Source: Rhizopus arrhizus (Eukaryota > Mucoromycota > Mucoromycetes > Mucorales > Rhizopodaceae). Taken from it: a DNA stretch of 64,000 nucleotides. This document shows, piece by piece, positions 1 to 8,573 of the stretch. The notes under the pieces were generated by a model, which did not search any database, was not told where the DNA came from, and saw nothing but the letters and a program-made list of their open reading frames with translations. Made by a program: the position numbers and the translations under genes. Numbering within the stretch: the first letter of the stretch is position 1; every line of letters starts with the position of its first letter. The stretch covers positions 310,001 through 374,000 of the forward strand of contig JAKZZE010000021.1 in the NCBI GenBank assembly GCA_024220505.1, given 5' to 3'.

Positions 1-1498
1 CCTTCAAGTGTTTCATATCCTACGCAACTTTTCTTTTTTAGAAATGAATATTCGTCGATTAGCCCTACACGAACGACTGAGGGCACTCTTGATGACAGGA
101 ATATCGCTTGCACCTAGCTCACGATATGGAGAATTAAGTCGACACTGTTTGGACATTATGGAAAATATAGCACCCCAAGTGATACTTGTAAACAGAGCTG
201 ACCCTTATCTAACGTCTATGACACAGCTCCTTTTTAGCAATGACCGTGCATTTATTTTAGGAGCTATTCGGGCTCTAACGCGTGTGGCTGTCACAGAGGC
301 TAACGAACGTATCTTGAGTCACGCAAATAGCCAGGTTATTGAACGTATGGCACAATTCTTGTTGGTGGACGATGAGGAACTAGAGGCCGCTACCTTGGAA
401 TATTTATATCAATATTCAAGTCTGAGAGGAGGGTTTTCTACACAATTGATTGAATGTTATCCTGGAAACTTGATTGGTCTCTTGACAGGCTTTCTCTCTT
501 ACAAATCTTCATTAGTACCAGCATCCACTACAGCATTAAGCACAATACACGGAATTCCAGCTGCTCAAATGATTCGTGTAGAAACAGTACAGCAACAGCC
601 TTCAATTCCAGATCTGACAAATTATACGAATCTCGATGAGCCATACCGATGCCTTGGATGGTAAAGCATATTTTTTTTTATTGTTATTAACCATTTTTTA
701 TCAGGTTGAAAGATCAACTTATCAATGGCGACGAAAATGAAAAAATTGTACTAAAGGAAGTGTTTGGTAGCTATCAGAAACTTTTTGGGACCGAGAAACC
801 TTTGGGTTTAAAGGAATTTTATACAGTATTAAAAATCGCATTCCCTCAGCCTTCATCAGTAGAAGAATCATTTGCCAACGGGGAGAACCCTCTAGAGACT
901 GTTCTTTGCAATATCAAATACTCTCCTACAAGAAGAAAAGACGGTAAAAGATAAAAAAAAAAATGGTGTACTTTATTTAAATTTAATTTCTCTTTTAGGC
1001 TCTATTTGCCGATGGGAAGGATGCGAACAATCTTTTGATGATAAAACTGAACTCCACAAGCATATTGTAAAGGATCACTTAGAAGTAGAAAATGATTGTA
1101 AATGGATGAAGTGTTCCAGAAAGACATTTGGAGGAAAAGCGAATGCTATTCAACATATGCGCACACACTTTGCAGGAAAGATAAGCAAACAACATGCGTC
1201 AAAGCCTAAAACATTTGCGATCACTAAAATACCTGTAGATGAATCAGAAGTATCAGGTATACCATTGACTTCAGCACTATTATTAAGAAATTTAGCAAGA
1301 CACAAACAATATCATACTTATTATTTGCCATATCAAAGTGAATTAATCCTTTTAGCTATGCAAAGGCCAAAAATATCGAAATATATTTTAACTGTTTTGG
1401 GTGAATTGAATTTTTAATAAATAAGAAACTACAAAGCTTTTTATTTTTTTCTTCTTGCAGAAAAACAATTCCCAGATGATGGACAATTGGTTATATAA
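1..1498 (+). CDS. RSC9/ARID2-like chromatin remodelling subunit, 3' part
   Basis: Partial gene; the 5' end lies left of the window. Exons are <1-660, 705-943, 999-1400 and 1461-1498, joined by GT-AG introns that keep frame, with the stop TAA at 1496-1498. The first ~220 visible residues are helical and armadillo-like. An RFX-type winged-helix region then starts at YRCLGWLKD across the first intron. Two C2H2 zinc fingers follow in exon 3 (CX4C with paired His; the second ends HMRTH). The order helical repeat, RFX-like domain, C-terminal C2H2 fingers is that of RSC9 and animal ARID2, subunits of SWI/SNF-class nucleosome remodellers acting in the nucleus; the ARID would be upstream. Exon 3 can read on to a stop at 1415-1417, but splicing at 1401/1460 gives a tail ending FPDDGQLVI, which I prefer because of the clear pyrimidine-rich CAG acceptor. 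Confidence 0.75.
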
Positions 1499-1691
1499 TA
1501 TATCTTTATCAACTTCATAAAAATTCCATTATAAGCTAATGTAATCTGGAATGGCGAAATAAGCTTCCAAAAAAAAAAAAGTAGCCAAAGCACAAAATAA
1601 CGTCAATCCAAAGGAGACATCAAACTTAACAGTCACAATGACGTCATAAAAAATGCAGTATATATTTTCCAATTTAAAAAACCGCATAGTA

Positions 1692-1764
1692 GCCCGGTTA
1701 GCTCAGTTGGTAGAGCGTGAGACTTTTAATCTCAATGTCGAGGGTTCGAGCCCCTCATCGGGCG
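1692..1764 (+). tRNA. tRNA-Lys (anticodon UUU)
   Basis: A 73-nt intronless cloverleaf. Acceptor strands GCCCGGT and ATCGGGC pair over 7 bp with one G-U, followed by discriminator G. The A box (TAGCTCAGTTGGTAG) and B box (GTTCGAGCCCC) are both clear. The anticodon loop CTTTTAA gives anticodon TTT, lysine. A TTTT Pol III terminator follows at 1766-1769. The LTR retrotransposon begins 160 bp downstream. Confidence 0.97.
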
Positions 1765-1924
1765 ATTTTCAGCGAGACTTGCCTCAATGAAGCTCGTTTT
1801 TATTTTTTTTATCACTCCGGATAATTATTGTAGCTTTGTTGCCATCAACGTCCGGTTATCCTTACACTACTTCCAAAAGAGGTTTAGCCAGAAATTAGCT
1901 TTTATTGATTTACTTTTACAACAG

Positions 1925-2500
1925 TGTGACGCAGTTGGTGTAACTTTTGCGGAAGAAGGGACTCAGTCCTAGGAGGGACTCAGTCGTAGGAGGGACCTCA
2001 GTCCTAGGAGGGACATCAGTCCCTGAAGATAAACAAAAAAAGTTCAAAAATAGAAAAACACAAAAAAAACACAACCCTATAAATATCCCTTTATCCTTTC
2101 ACTTTTGAAAGACTTACTTACTTTTCGATATACTTACTTTTTGATATATACTTACTTTTGACATATTTTACTTTAACATAAAATAAAAAGAATATCTTCA
2201 AGGATGTACATTTAAAATCTTTCTGATCCCTTACATATACATCAAGTCAAGTCCTTTGAAGTCAAATTATCTTCATCGTATCAATTTTATATTCTCTTAT
2301 CAAGAAAACTCTTTATTACTTTTTACTGTTTGATCTACAATACAAGATCTGGTGGTCACTTACTACAAGCAAACCAAATTTATCAACATAAACACAAGCT
2401 TTTGATCTCAAATTCTTTTACACTTCAAAGAAAAGTCAAATTATTTCTAAACTCTTAAGGCCATTTAAACGAAACAATACCTATCACAAGAAAAATTACA
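1925..2500 (+). repeat. 5' LTR
   Basis: 576 bp, TG..CA. It carries tandem palindromic repeats in U3 (1956-2025), a TATA-like TATAAATA near 2086, a T/C-rich stretch, and then the block shared with all LTR copies here (CCTTTGAAGT, then ATTATCTTCATCGTA, then AGATCTGGTGGTCACT at 2345). It differs from the 3' LTR mainly in a ~70-bp stretch after the TATA box. Confidence 0.95.
1956..2025 (+). promoter_or_regulatory. U3 tandem palindromic repeats, putative enhancer
   Basis: Four consecutive 16-18 bp units of the type GGACTCAGTCCTAGGAGG, each containing an interrupted palindrome GGACT-N-AGTCC or a close variant. They lie upstream of the TATA-like box in the LTR, where Pol II enhancers of LTR elements usually sit. 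The same array recurs in the 3' LTR (about 9299-9368). A transcription-factor role is inferred from position and symmetry only. Confidence 0.5.
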
Positions 2501-2502
2501 TT

Positions 2503-2520
2503 TGGTGGTCACTACGAGGG
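2503..2520 (+). promoter_or_regulatory. Primer binding site (PBS)
   Basis: 18 nt starting TGG (TGGTGGTCACTACGAGGG), 2 nt after the 5' LTR, the usual place for a tRNA-primed minus-strand start. The complement predicts a tRNA ending AGTGACC-A-CCA, hence with acceptor 5' strand GGUCACU. I cannot assign the amino acid. Confidence 0.7.
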
Positions 2521-2659
2521 AACAAATCAACAAATTACAAACATTATTAACAAGCAATTGGAAAAATCTATCAAATTAAAACAAATCGTCAAGAAAACTA
2601 TCAAAACTCTACTTCAAGAACTACAGAACGTACCAAAAACAAAAATATCAAATTTAAAA

Positions 2660-3889
2660 ATGGCCTCATACTCTACAGGACAAATCGCGTTGGCAAATGC
2701 TAACAATCAAACTTTTACACAAGGTTTTCGCCCAAGGTTAATTGAATTTTATGGCTATGAAGGAGAAGACTTTCGCCACTTTCAAGAAATACTTGATTCA
2801 TACCTTGCAATCACTAATACACTCAGTGATGACAGAAAACTTATCGTACTCAAGTCTCAATTGCGTCGAGCTGCTAAAATATATTTTGAGAAAGAAATAC
2901 TCAAGAGAATCCCTAATGTCACATATGACAACGCCATGGAATTACTCAAGCAACACTACATCACGCCTGAACTAATTCAGAGCTATGAATTAGAATTTAA
3001 CGAAATGTTTCAAGGTGAACAGGAACATCCACAAATCTTTTTGGCGAGACTCCGTGAAGCTGCTGACCTTGCAAACATTACAAGTGAAGCAGTTGTTGAA
3101 AGTCGTTTTCGTGTTGGTCTCCTTAAAGAAATTAAACAATTCTGCATACAAAGTAGCGCCCATACATTCCAAGAATGGATCAATCATGCTGATGGATGGT
3201 GGAATGCCAATCGTCCACGCAAAATAGCCATGGTGGATAATCCTTTTATTCCAAGAAACGTCAACAATGCCCTCATATATCATGATGACAACAGATATAC
3301 AAGACACCATGGAGTAAACAATCATAATGTAGAATTAATCGATACAGAAGAAAGACATATTCATGCTGTACCTATTAATGACTTACGCAACAATGCTGGA
3401 AGTAATTATATTGCTCCTTATTCTGAATTAATCACAAGTCCAAACCAACTAGTCACCATGGAAGTAAAAGGCAATGCAAATAATAGTCATTTGTATACGC
3501 AGCCAATGATGAATAGACATAACAATCAACTAGTGCATACCAATTCACAACACGACTTGGTTAACCTTATTCAAGAAACTATACGCAGTGAATTGAATCT
3601 ACATCAACATTCATCACAACCTACCAGAAATTATAATCGACGTCCAAGATACGATAACTATAACAATTCTCAAAACAATGATTACAATAATGGATATAAT
3701 CGAAATGAAATCAACGGTTATACCTACAGAGGCAACAACAGATACAGAAATAACTATGATCATAGTTATGGAAGAAATGAATATAGCAATCAAAATCGTA
3801 ATCCAAATCAGCCAACTGATAATTATAATAATCAACCCCAGCAAGGCACCTCTCAGCCTCGCTATCAAAACCAACAATCAAAAAACTAA
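2660..3889 (+). CDS. gag: Gag-like capsid/nucleocapsid protein
   Basis: 409 aa from the ATG at 2660 (MASYSTGQ). The frame is open upstream, but only non-ATG codons occur there. The N-terminal ~230 residues are helical with a retrotransposon capsid pattern (FYGYEGEDFRHFQEILDSYL, then QEHPQIFLARLREAAD). There is no CCHC zinc knuckle. Instead the C-terminal ~90 residues are extremely rich in N, Y, R and Q (NRRPRYDNYNN, YNNQPQQ), a basic disordered tail that probably binds RNA. The stop TAA at 3887-3889 directly follows the slippery heptamer 3880-3886, so most ribosomes would make Gag and a fraction Gag-Pol. It should package the element RNA in the cytoplasm. Confidence 0.85.
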   Translation: MASYSTGQIALANANNQTFTQGFRPRLIEFYGYEGEDFRHFQEILDSYLAITNTLSDDRKLIVLKSQLRRAAKIYFEKEILKRIPNVTYDNAMELLKQHYITPELIQSYELEFNEMFQGEQEHPQIFLARLREAADLANITSEAVVESRFRVGLLKEIKQFCIQSSAHTFQEWINHADGWWNANRPRKIAMVDNPFIPRNVNNALIYHDDNRYTRHHGVNNHNVELIDTEERHIHAVPINDLRNNAGSNYIAPYSELITSPNQLVTMEVKGNANNSHLYTQPMMNRHNNQLVHTNSQHDLVNLIQETIRSELNLHQHSSQPTRNYNRRPRYDNYNNSQNNDYNNGYNRNEINGYTYRGNNRYRNNYDHSYGRNEYSNQNRNPNQPTDNYNNQPQQGTSQPRYQNQQSKN

Positions 3890-3937
3890 ATGGGTCGGTT
3901 GCTTTTGATAATCAAAAGAATGGTCGATCGAACACCC
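3880..3937 (+). promoter_or_regulatory. -1 programmed ribosomal frameshift signal (A_AAA_AAC)
   Basis: In the gag frame the codons TCA AAA AAC TAA contain the canonical -1 slippery heptamer A_AAA_AAC (3880-3886) with the stop codon immediately after. Shifting -1 reads CTA AAT GGG and stays open for 1016 residues through protease, RT and RNase H. Five nucleotides downstream a stem can form: GGGT 3892-3895 with ACCC 3934-3937, extended by GTT 3898-3900 with AAC 3931-3933, enclosing a hairpin CTTTTG/CAAAAG (3902-3918). The heptamer type is established for retroviral -1 shifts; the stem is my hand fold. Confidence 0.8.
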
Positions 3938-6936
3938 ATCATAATAACAAACCCATTAAACAACAGAACCAACAACATAATCTCAATGCCATACTTACTC
4001 AAAATGAATACGATAACCCATATCAAGCCCAAGATCTTTATGCTGCTATAAGACCTGAACACCCGCCCGAAGTTCTAAGCTCCAAGCCTTACTCTAAGCC
4101 TATAACAAGAGAAAAAGGAAAACAACCAAGTAGTACTTCAGTTACTAAGCGTGTGAACAAACGTAATCAAGTCAAGGAAACAAGCAACGTACCCAAACAA
4201 CCTATACAGGCTACAGGAAATATGGAAGTAGACTCTGATCTCCCTATTGAAATCAAGCCAAAACCAATAAGAAGGAAAACGAAGGCTCCACCTATCAGAT
4301 ATGATATTGTATCAGATGTTATGAATCAAAAAGCAGACATATCTGTAGCAGATCTGATAGTAGCTGCACCCATACTTAGAAGGAGTTTGGCAAATGCATG
4401 TAAACCCAAAAGAATACCTGTAACAGAAGCTTCAAAGGAGACTATGGCTGTAATAGAAGAGGATGACATCAATACCACTGCCGTATATTCGAAAATCAAT
4501 ATCGGAGACAAAACGGTGAAAGTACTTGTTGACTGTGGTGCTGCCAAGACGTGTATGTCAAAATCCCTAGCAGACGCTCTAGGATTAGAAATAGATGCTG
4601 CCTCAGAAAGCGTATTTACCCTAGGAAACGGCACTAAACAACCTGCTTTGGGAGTAATATACGATGTACCTATTGAAGTACAAGAGGATTTAATTATTCC
4701 ATGCACTGTTGAAGTATTACCATCTTGCCCAACTCATTTAATTATCGGAAACAATTGGCTAAACAGAGCAAAGGCCAAAATTGATTTTAATAGTTCAACC
4801 CTGAAGGTGTCCTATAAAAACAAAAAAGCAGAAATAGAAATATTCTTTTTACGTAAGAATACACCTCTACCAAAAATGGCCAGTTACATCCAAAGTTACC
4901 AACATCCTATCAGTTCAACAAATTCAAAAGAAACGAAAAAAGTGCATTTCGAGGATGATAAAACAGATTTAGAAGAAGATGAAGTTGATGAAGAATCAGA
5001 AGAAAGCACTGACGAAGAATCTACTGAAGAAGAAGAAGAAGCTGAAGATGAAGAACATTCACTATTATTGCTTGAAAACAACTACAAGGAAGACATACAG
5101 ATAAAAAATCTTAAAGATCAATGCATTCTGGAAGCCTCATCAGATGGATTAATTATTCCAGCAAACTCATCAAAAACTATCATAATCAAGAAACCTAAAG
5201 ATGAACTTACAGAATTAATGTATAATTTTGAAATAACCAGTGCCAAAATATTACAAAAATCTGGTGTTCTTGATCCTTGTCACAACTTTATTATCAACAG
5301 AAAAAGCTTGGAAATTCGAATATACAATCGCTCTAATGATAATATAATTCTGGACCCAGGTGAAGAAATAGGAATCTTGGAAAAACTTAACCTTAAAGAG
5401 GATACAATTATACAAGCATATCATGTTGAAAAAAACCTGCAACTTTGTACAATGGAAATGACCGACGAAATGGATAAAGAAACTTTGGATGAAGACAAAG
5501 AAACTTTAGAAACAGAAAAGTACAATAAGCTTGAAGTTGGAGAAATGGATAGAAAAACAACAAGAAAGCTAAAAAGGCTCTTAAAGAAATACGAAGAAAT
5601 TTTCGACTGGAATAATGACAGTATCGGCCATACAAGGTTGTTACAACACAAAATAATTGTACAAGAAGGCACCTTGCCTATCAGTCACCGACCATATCGG
5701 ATTAGCCCCTTGGAAGCGGAACACTTGCAAAAGGAACTAGAAAAATATACAAAACTAGGTGTGATCTCCCCTTCAAACAGTCCGTGGGCTGCGCCAGTCA
5801 TCTTAGTTAAAAAGAAAAATGGAGAATATAGAATGGTGATAGACTACCGAAAGCTTAACGCAGTTACAAAAAAAGATGCATACCCATTACCACGAATTGA
5901 TGACTTGCTAGACACGTTAGGAAAAGCTAAAGTTTTCTCAGCATTAGATATGCGAGCTGGTTTTCATCAAGTGCCGATGGAGGAAGATAGTAAAGAATTA
6001 ACTGCTTTCACAACAAAATTTGGAATATACCATTACAATACATTACCAATGGGACTTGTAAACTCTCCTGCCACATTCCAAAGACTTATTGATTTATGTT
6101 TTCGGCCACTCATTAATAAGTGCCTAGTAGCTTATATAGACGACTTAAATGTATATTCATTCAACCAACAAGACCATTTACACCACTTGGAACAAGTTTT
6201 TCAATGTATACAAATTGCAAATCTCAAACTAAATCCCGAAAAGTGTTTTTTCTTCAAAGATCATCTCAAATTTCTTGGCTATATCGTAACAAAAGATGGT
6301 GTACAAACAGACCCAGAAAAAATCAAGAAAATCATCGAATATCCACAACCAAAGACACTTAAACAAGTCAGAGGATTTTTAGGCTTGGCTTCTTATTACA
6401 GGCGATTTATAAAAAACTTTGCCGCTATAGCAAGACCTCTACATGATCAGACAAAAACTACTAAACAAGTTCCATGGACAGAAAAGACCACTGAATCCTT
6501 TGAAACCTTGAAGAAACTGCTTACAACAGGTCCTGTTTTGACTAGACCCGATTTCAATAAGCCTTTTATTTTGGTCACAGACGCTTCAAAAGCAGGACTT
6601 GGGTGTATCCTTACACAATTAGATGAAAATGGTCACGAGCATCCGGTCATATTCGCGAGTAGGGGACTAAGGTCTAGTGAAATAAATTACGCACCGACAA
6701 AGCTAGAATGTTTGGCAGTCATATGGGCAGTAAAAATGTTTCGTCCTTATCTGTTGGGAAAAAGATTCACAATTATCACAGATCATTCAGCATTACACGG
6801 ATTACTCAAATCGCCAAATCCTACCGGAATCATAGCACGATGGATCACAACACTTGCTGAATACGATTTCGAAATAAAATATCGACCTGGAAGAGTAAAC
6901 GAAAGCGCAGACTTTTTATCAAGGCTCGGATATTAA
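3886..6936 (+). CDS. pol: Pol part 1: aspartic protease, reverse transcriptase, RNase H (by -1 frameshift)
   Basis: 1016 aa after the frameshift; no ATG is needed. A ~90-residue linker precedes the protease, whose catalytic triplet is D-C-G (LVDCGAAKTC, 4531-4539) in place of the usual DSG/DTG, with the partner motif LIIGNNWL downstream. An acidic E/D-rich linker (4970-5060) separates it from RT. RT shows LVKKKNGEYRMVIDYRKLN, SALDMRAGFHQV, the catalytic box YIDD (6133-6144) and KFLGYIV. RNase H shows ILVTDASKAGLG, KLECLAVIWAV, TDHSAL and the terminal ADFLSR. The frame stops at 6936 right after RNase H, so integrase is not fused. The product makes element cDNA inside Gag particles. Confidence 0.92.
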   Translation, partial: LNGSVAFDNQKNGRSNTHHNNKPIKQQNQQHNLNAILTQNEYDNPYQAQDLYAAIRPEHPPEVLSSKPYSKPITREKGKQPSSTSVTKRVNKRNQVKETSNVPKQPIQATGNMEVDSDLPIEIKPKPIRRKTKAPPIRYDIVSDVMNQKADISVADLIVAAPILRRSLANACKPKRIPVTEASKETMAVIEEDDINTTAVYSKINIGDKTVKVLVDCGAAKTCMSKSLADALGLEIDAASESVFTLGNGTKQPALGVIYDVPIEVQEDLIIPCTVEVLPSCPTHLIIGNNWLNRAKAKIDFNSSTLKVSYKNKKAEIEIFFLRKNTPLPKMASYIQSYQHPISSTNSKETKKVHFEDDKTDLEEDEVDEESEESTDEESTEEEEEAEDEEHSLLLLENNYKEDIQIKNLKDQCILEASSDGLIIPANSSKTIIIKKPKDELTELMYNFEITSAKILQKSGVLDPCHNFIINRKSLEIRIYNRSNDNIILDPGEEIGILEKLNLKEDTIIQAYHVEKNLQLCTMEMTDEMDKETLDEDKETLETEKYNKLEVGEMDRKTTRKLKRLLKKYEEIFDWNNDSIGHTRLLQHKIIVQEGTLPISHRPYRISPLEAEHLQKELEKYTKLGVISPSNSPWAAPVILVKKKNGEYRMVIDYRKLNAVTKKDAYPLPRIDDLLDTLGKAKVFSALDMRAGFHQVPMEEDSKELTAFTTKFGIYHYNTLPMGLVNSPATFQRLIDLCFRPLINKCLVAYIDDLNVYSFNQQDHLHHLEQVFQCIQIANLKLNPEKCFFFKDHLKFLGYIVTKDGVQTDPEKIKKIIEYPQPKTLKQVRGFLGLASYYRRFIKNFAAIARPLHDQTKTTKQVPWTEKTTESFETLKKLLTTGPVLTRPDFNKPFILVTDASKAGLGCILTQLDENGHEHPVIFASRGLRSSEINYAPTKLECLAVIWAVKMFRPYLLGKRFTIITDHSALHGLLKSPNPTGIIARWITTLAEYDFEIKYRPGRVNESADFLSRLGY

Positions 6937-7115
6937 AGATATACAACAATGAAGACAAATAAATAACAATACCAATCTATATATATATATATTATCAAAA
7001 CTACATGGAGGAAGGGAGGGGTAGTTGAAACAAAATTCATAAAATCTTACAAAAACAGTATAAAAAAAAAAAAAAAAAATCTGAAACAATACACCTACTT
7101 CAAACAATAAGCATA
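6937..7115 (+). other. Gap between RNase H and integrase ORFs: TA repeat, purine tract, poly(A)
   Basis: 179 bp without a continuous frame. It holds an alternating TA run (about 6979-6992), a 15-nt purine run (7007-7021) and an A16-17 tract (about 7063-7079), ending at the integrase ATG in the context GCATAATGG. No convincing GT-AG pair would join the two coding parts. A very similar arrangement precedes ORF4. Confidence 0.7.
7007..7021 (+). promoter_or_regulatory. Candidate central polypurine tract
   Basis: An uninterrupted 15-nt purine run (GGAGGAAGGGAGGGG) in the middle of the element, longer than the run in front of the 3' LTR. Ty1 and lentiviruses use a second central PPT to prime plus-strand synthesis. 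This role is inferred here from position and composition only. Confidence 0.35.
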
Positions 7116-8462
7116 ATGGAACAATACAAAATCGATCAGTTGACACAATATCTACAAACAATGAAAATAGCTGAAGACACAACTTCTAGAATGAAGAAAT
7201 ACCTCAAGAAAGAAGCGAACAAGTTTACAATCTACCGAGACATCTTATATAGATACAATACTGAGAATGGGATCATCAGAAAAGTATTAAACAAAAAAGA
7301 AGCAGAAGAAATCATGTACGCATACCATCAACATCCATTGGGTGGTCACCTGGCTTACAATAATACACTACACAAGATATCATCTCGTTACTACTGGGAT
7401 AATATGTCTCAAGATATTATGAATTATGTCAAGAAATGTTACAGATGCCAAATGCATGGGAAGAAAACATTAAAAGAAGAATTATATCCCGTAGCAGTTT
7501 CAGCAAAACCATTTGATCGGGTTGCCTTGGATGTGAAACATGTACAAACATCAAGATCAGGACATAGATATATTATTGCTGCTATAGATTATCTTACAAA
7601 ATATGTGGAAGCGAGACCCTTACGATTTCAAAATGCATCAGAAATAGCTTTGTTTGTTTATGAAGACATTATCTGCAGGCATGGATGCCCAACGATCATG
7701 GTGTCAGATAACGGTAAACCCTTTCTAAGTGATCTCATCCGACAGGTGTGCAGAAATTACAACATAATACACAAAACCACAACACCTTACAATCCACAAA
7801 GCAATGGCCTAATAGAACGGTTCAACCGAACACTTGGACAAATATTACAAAGACGTTCTTATGAAGAAAAATTAGACTGGGATACTTATTTACCTGCGAC
7901 ATTGTTTGCCTACCGATCAATCAAGCAAGCTACAACCAAACATTCTCCTTTTTTCTTAATTTATGGTTACGAACCCAGAACACCTTTTGACCTAGATCAC
8001 CACTTGTATGAGAAAAATTCTCCCAAATTTGAAGCAAAGCTGTGGCACAGGACAACACATCAAATACATAACTTGAATAGGATCCGTGAACAAGCTACTC
8101 AAGCCATCAAGCAAACTCAAAATGCTCAAAAGAAAGCTATAGAGAAAAAGATATTAGACCAGAGTAAAGAATTGAAACCTCCTTTCAAGATAGGTGAACT
8201 AGTATTAGTGTTTAAAGACTATATGTCCACCTCTTGGTCAGGAAAATTGCAAGACAAATGGGAAGGTCCATTCATCATACAACATATATTGGGAAAAGGC
8301 ACGTATCACATCAAGAGTGCAGACATCCGGGATACCAAATTAAGAAGAGTACATGGGAATCGACTGAAAGCATATTTGCTCCCCAAGACGCAATGGATCA
8401 TGGAGAACGAGCGAATTCTTGTACACCAAATGGATACTGAAACGCAAGAACTTCTTCATTAA
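7116..8462 (+). CDS. int: Integrase encoded as a separate ORF
   Basis: 448 aa from its own ATG at 7116. The N-terminal zinc-binding HHCC module is visible (HPLGGH, then CYRCQ). The catalytic core has D in LDVKH (7530), D in SDNG (7707) and E in GLIERFNR (7815) with 35 residues between the last two, a DD35E arrangement. TPYNPQSNG precedes the Glu. The C-terminal part has LVLVFKDY and a GPY/F-like module (KWEGPF). It would catalyse 3'-end processing and strand transfer of cDNA in the nucleus. In most gypsy elements this domain is the C-terminal end of Pol; here it starts 179 bp after the RNase H stop in another frame and must be translated separately or from another RNA. Confidence 0.93.
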   Translation: MEQYKIDQLTQYLQTMKIAEDTTSRMKKYLKKEANKFTIYRDILYRYNTENGIIRKVLNKKEAEEIMYAYHQHPLGGHLAYNNTLHKISSRYYWDNMSQDIMNYVKKCYRCQMHGKKTLKEELYPVAVSAKPFDRVALDVKHVQTSRSGHRYIIAAIDYLTKYVEARPLRFQNASEIALFVYEDIICRHGCPTIMVSDNGKPFLSDLIRQVCRNYNIIHKTTTPYNPQSNGLIERFNRTLGQILQRRSYEEKLDWDTYLPATLFAYRSIKQATTKHSPFFLIYGYEPRTPFDLDHHLYEKNSPKFEAKLWHRTTHQIHNLNRIREQATQAIKQTQNAQKKAIEKKILDQSKELKPPFKIGELVLVFKDYMSTSWSGKLQDKWEGPFIIQHILGKGTYHIKSADIRDTKLRRVHGNRLKAYLLPKTQWIMENERILVHQMDTETQELLH

Positions 8463-8573
8463 AGTCACACATACAAAAAAAAAAAAAAAAAAAAAAAAAA
8501 AACATATATATATATCAATGAAAAAAAAAAAAAAAAAAAGAGAGAGAATCATTATATCAAATATTTAAACAAA
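8463..8573 (+). other. Gap before ORF4: long poly(A) tracts and TA repeat
   Basis: 111 bp holding an A-run of about 26-28 nt, a short TA repeat, a second A-run of about 19 nt and GAGAGAGA, ending AAACAAAATGAG at the ORF4 start. It mirrors the composition of the RNase H/integrase gap. Confidence 0.7.

Noticed and set aside
1401..1417. RSC9-like gene ending at 1417 without the last intron
   Set aside because: Possible, but the GTGAAT donor and CTTCTTGCAG acceptor give an in-frame tail that looks more like the family; kept as alternative.
1787..1972. 61-codon ORF running into the 5' LTR
   Set aside because: It only shares the LTR frame that also ends ORF4; the upstream part is unrelated flank and not coding-like.
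6937..7115. Intron joining RNase H to integrase
   Set aside because: No GT-AG pair preserves both the conserved ADFLSR end of RNase H and the integrase frame; the stop directly follows RNase H.
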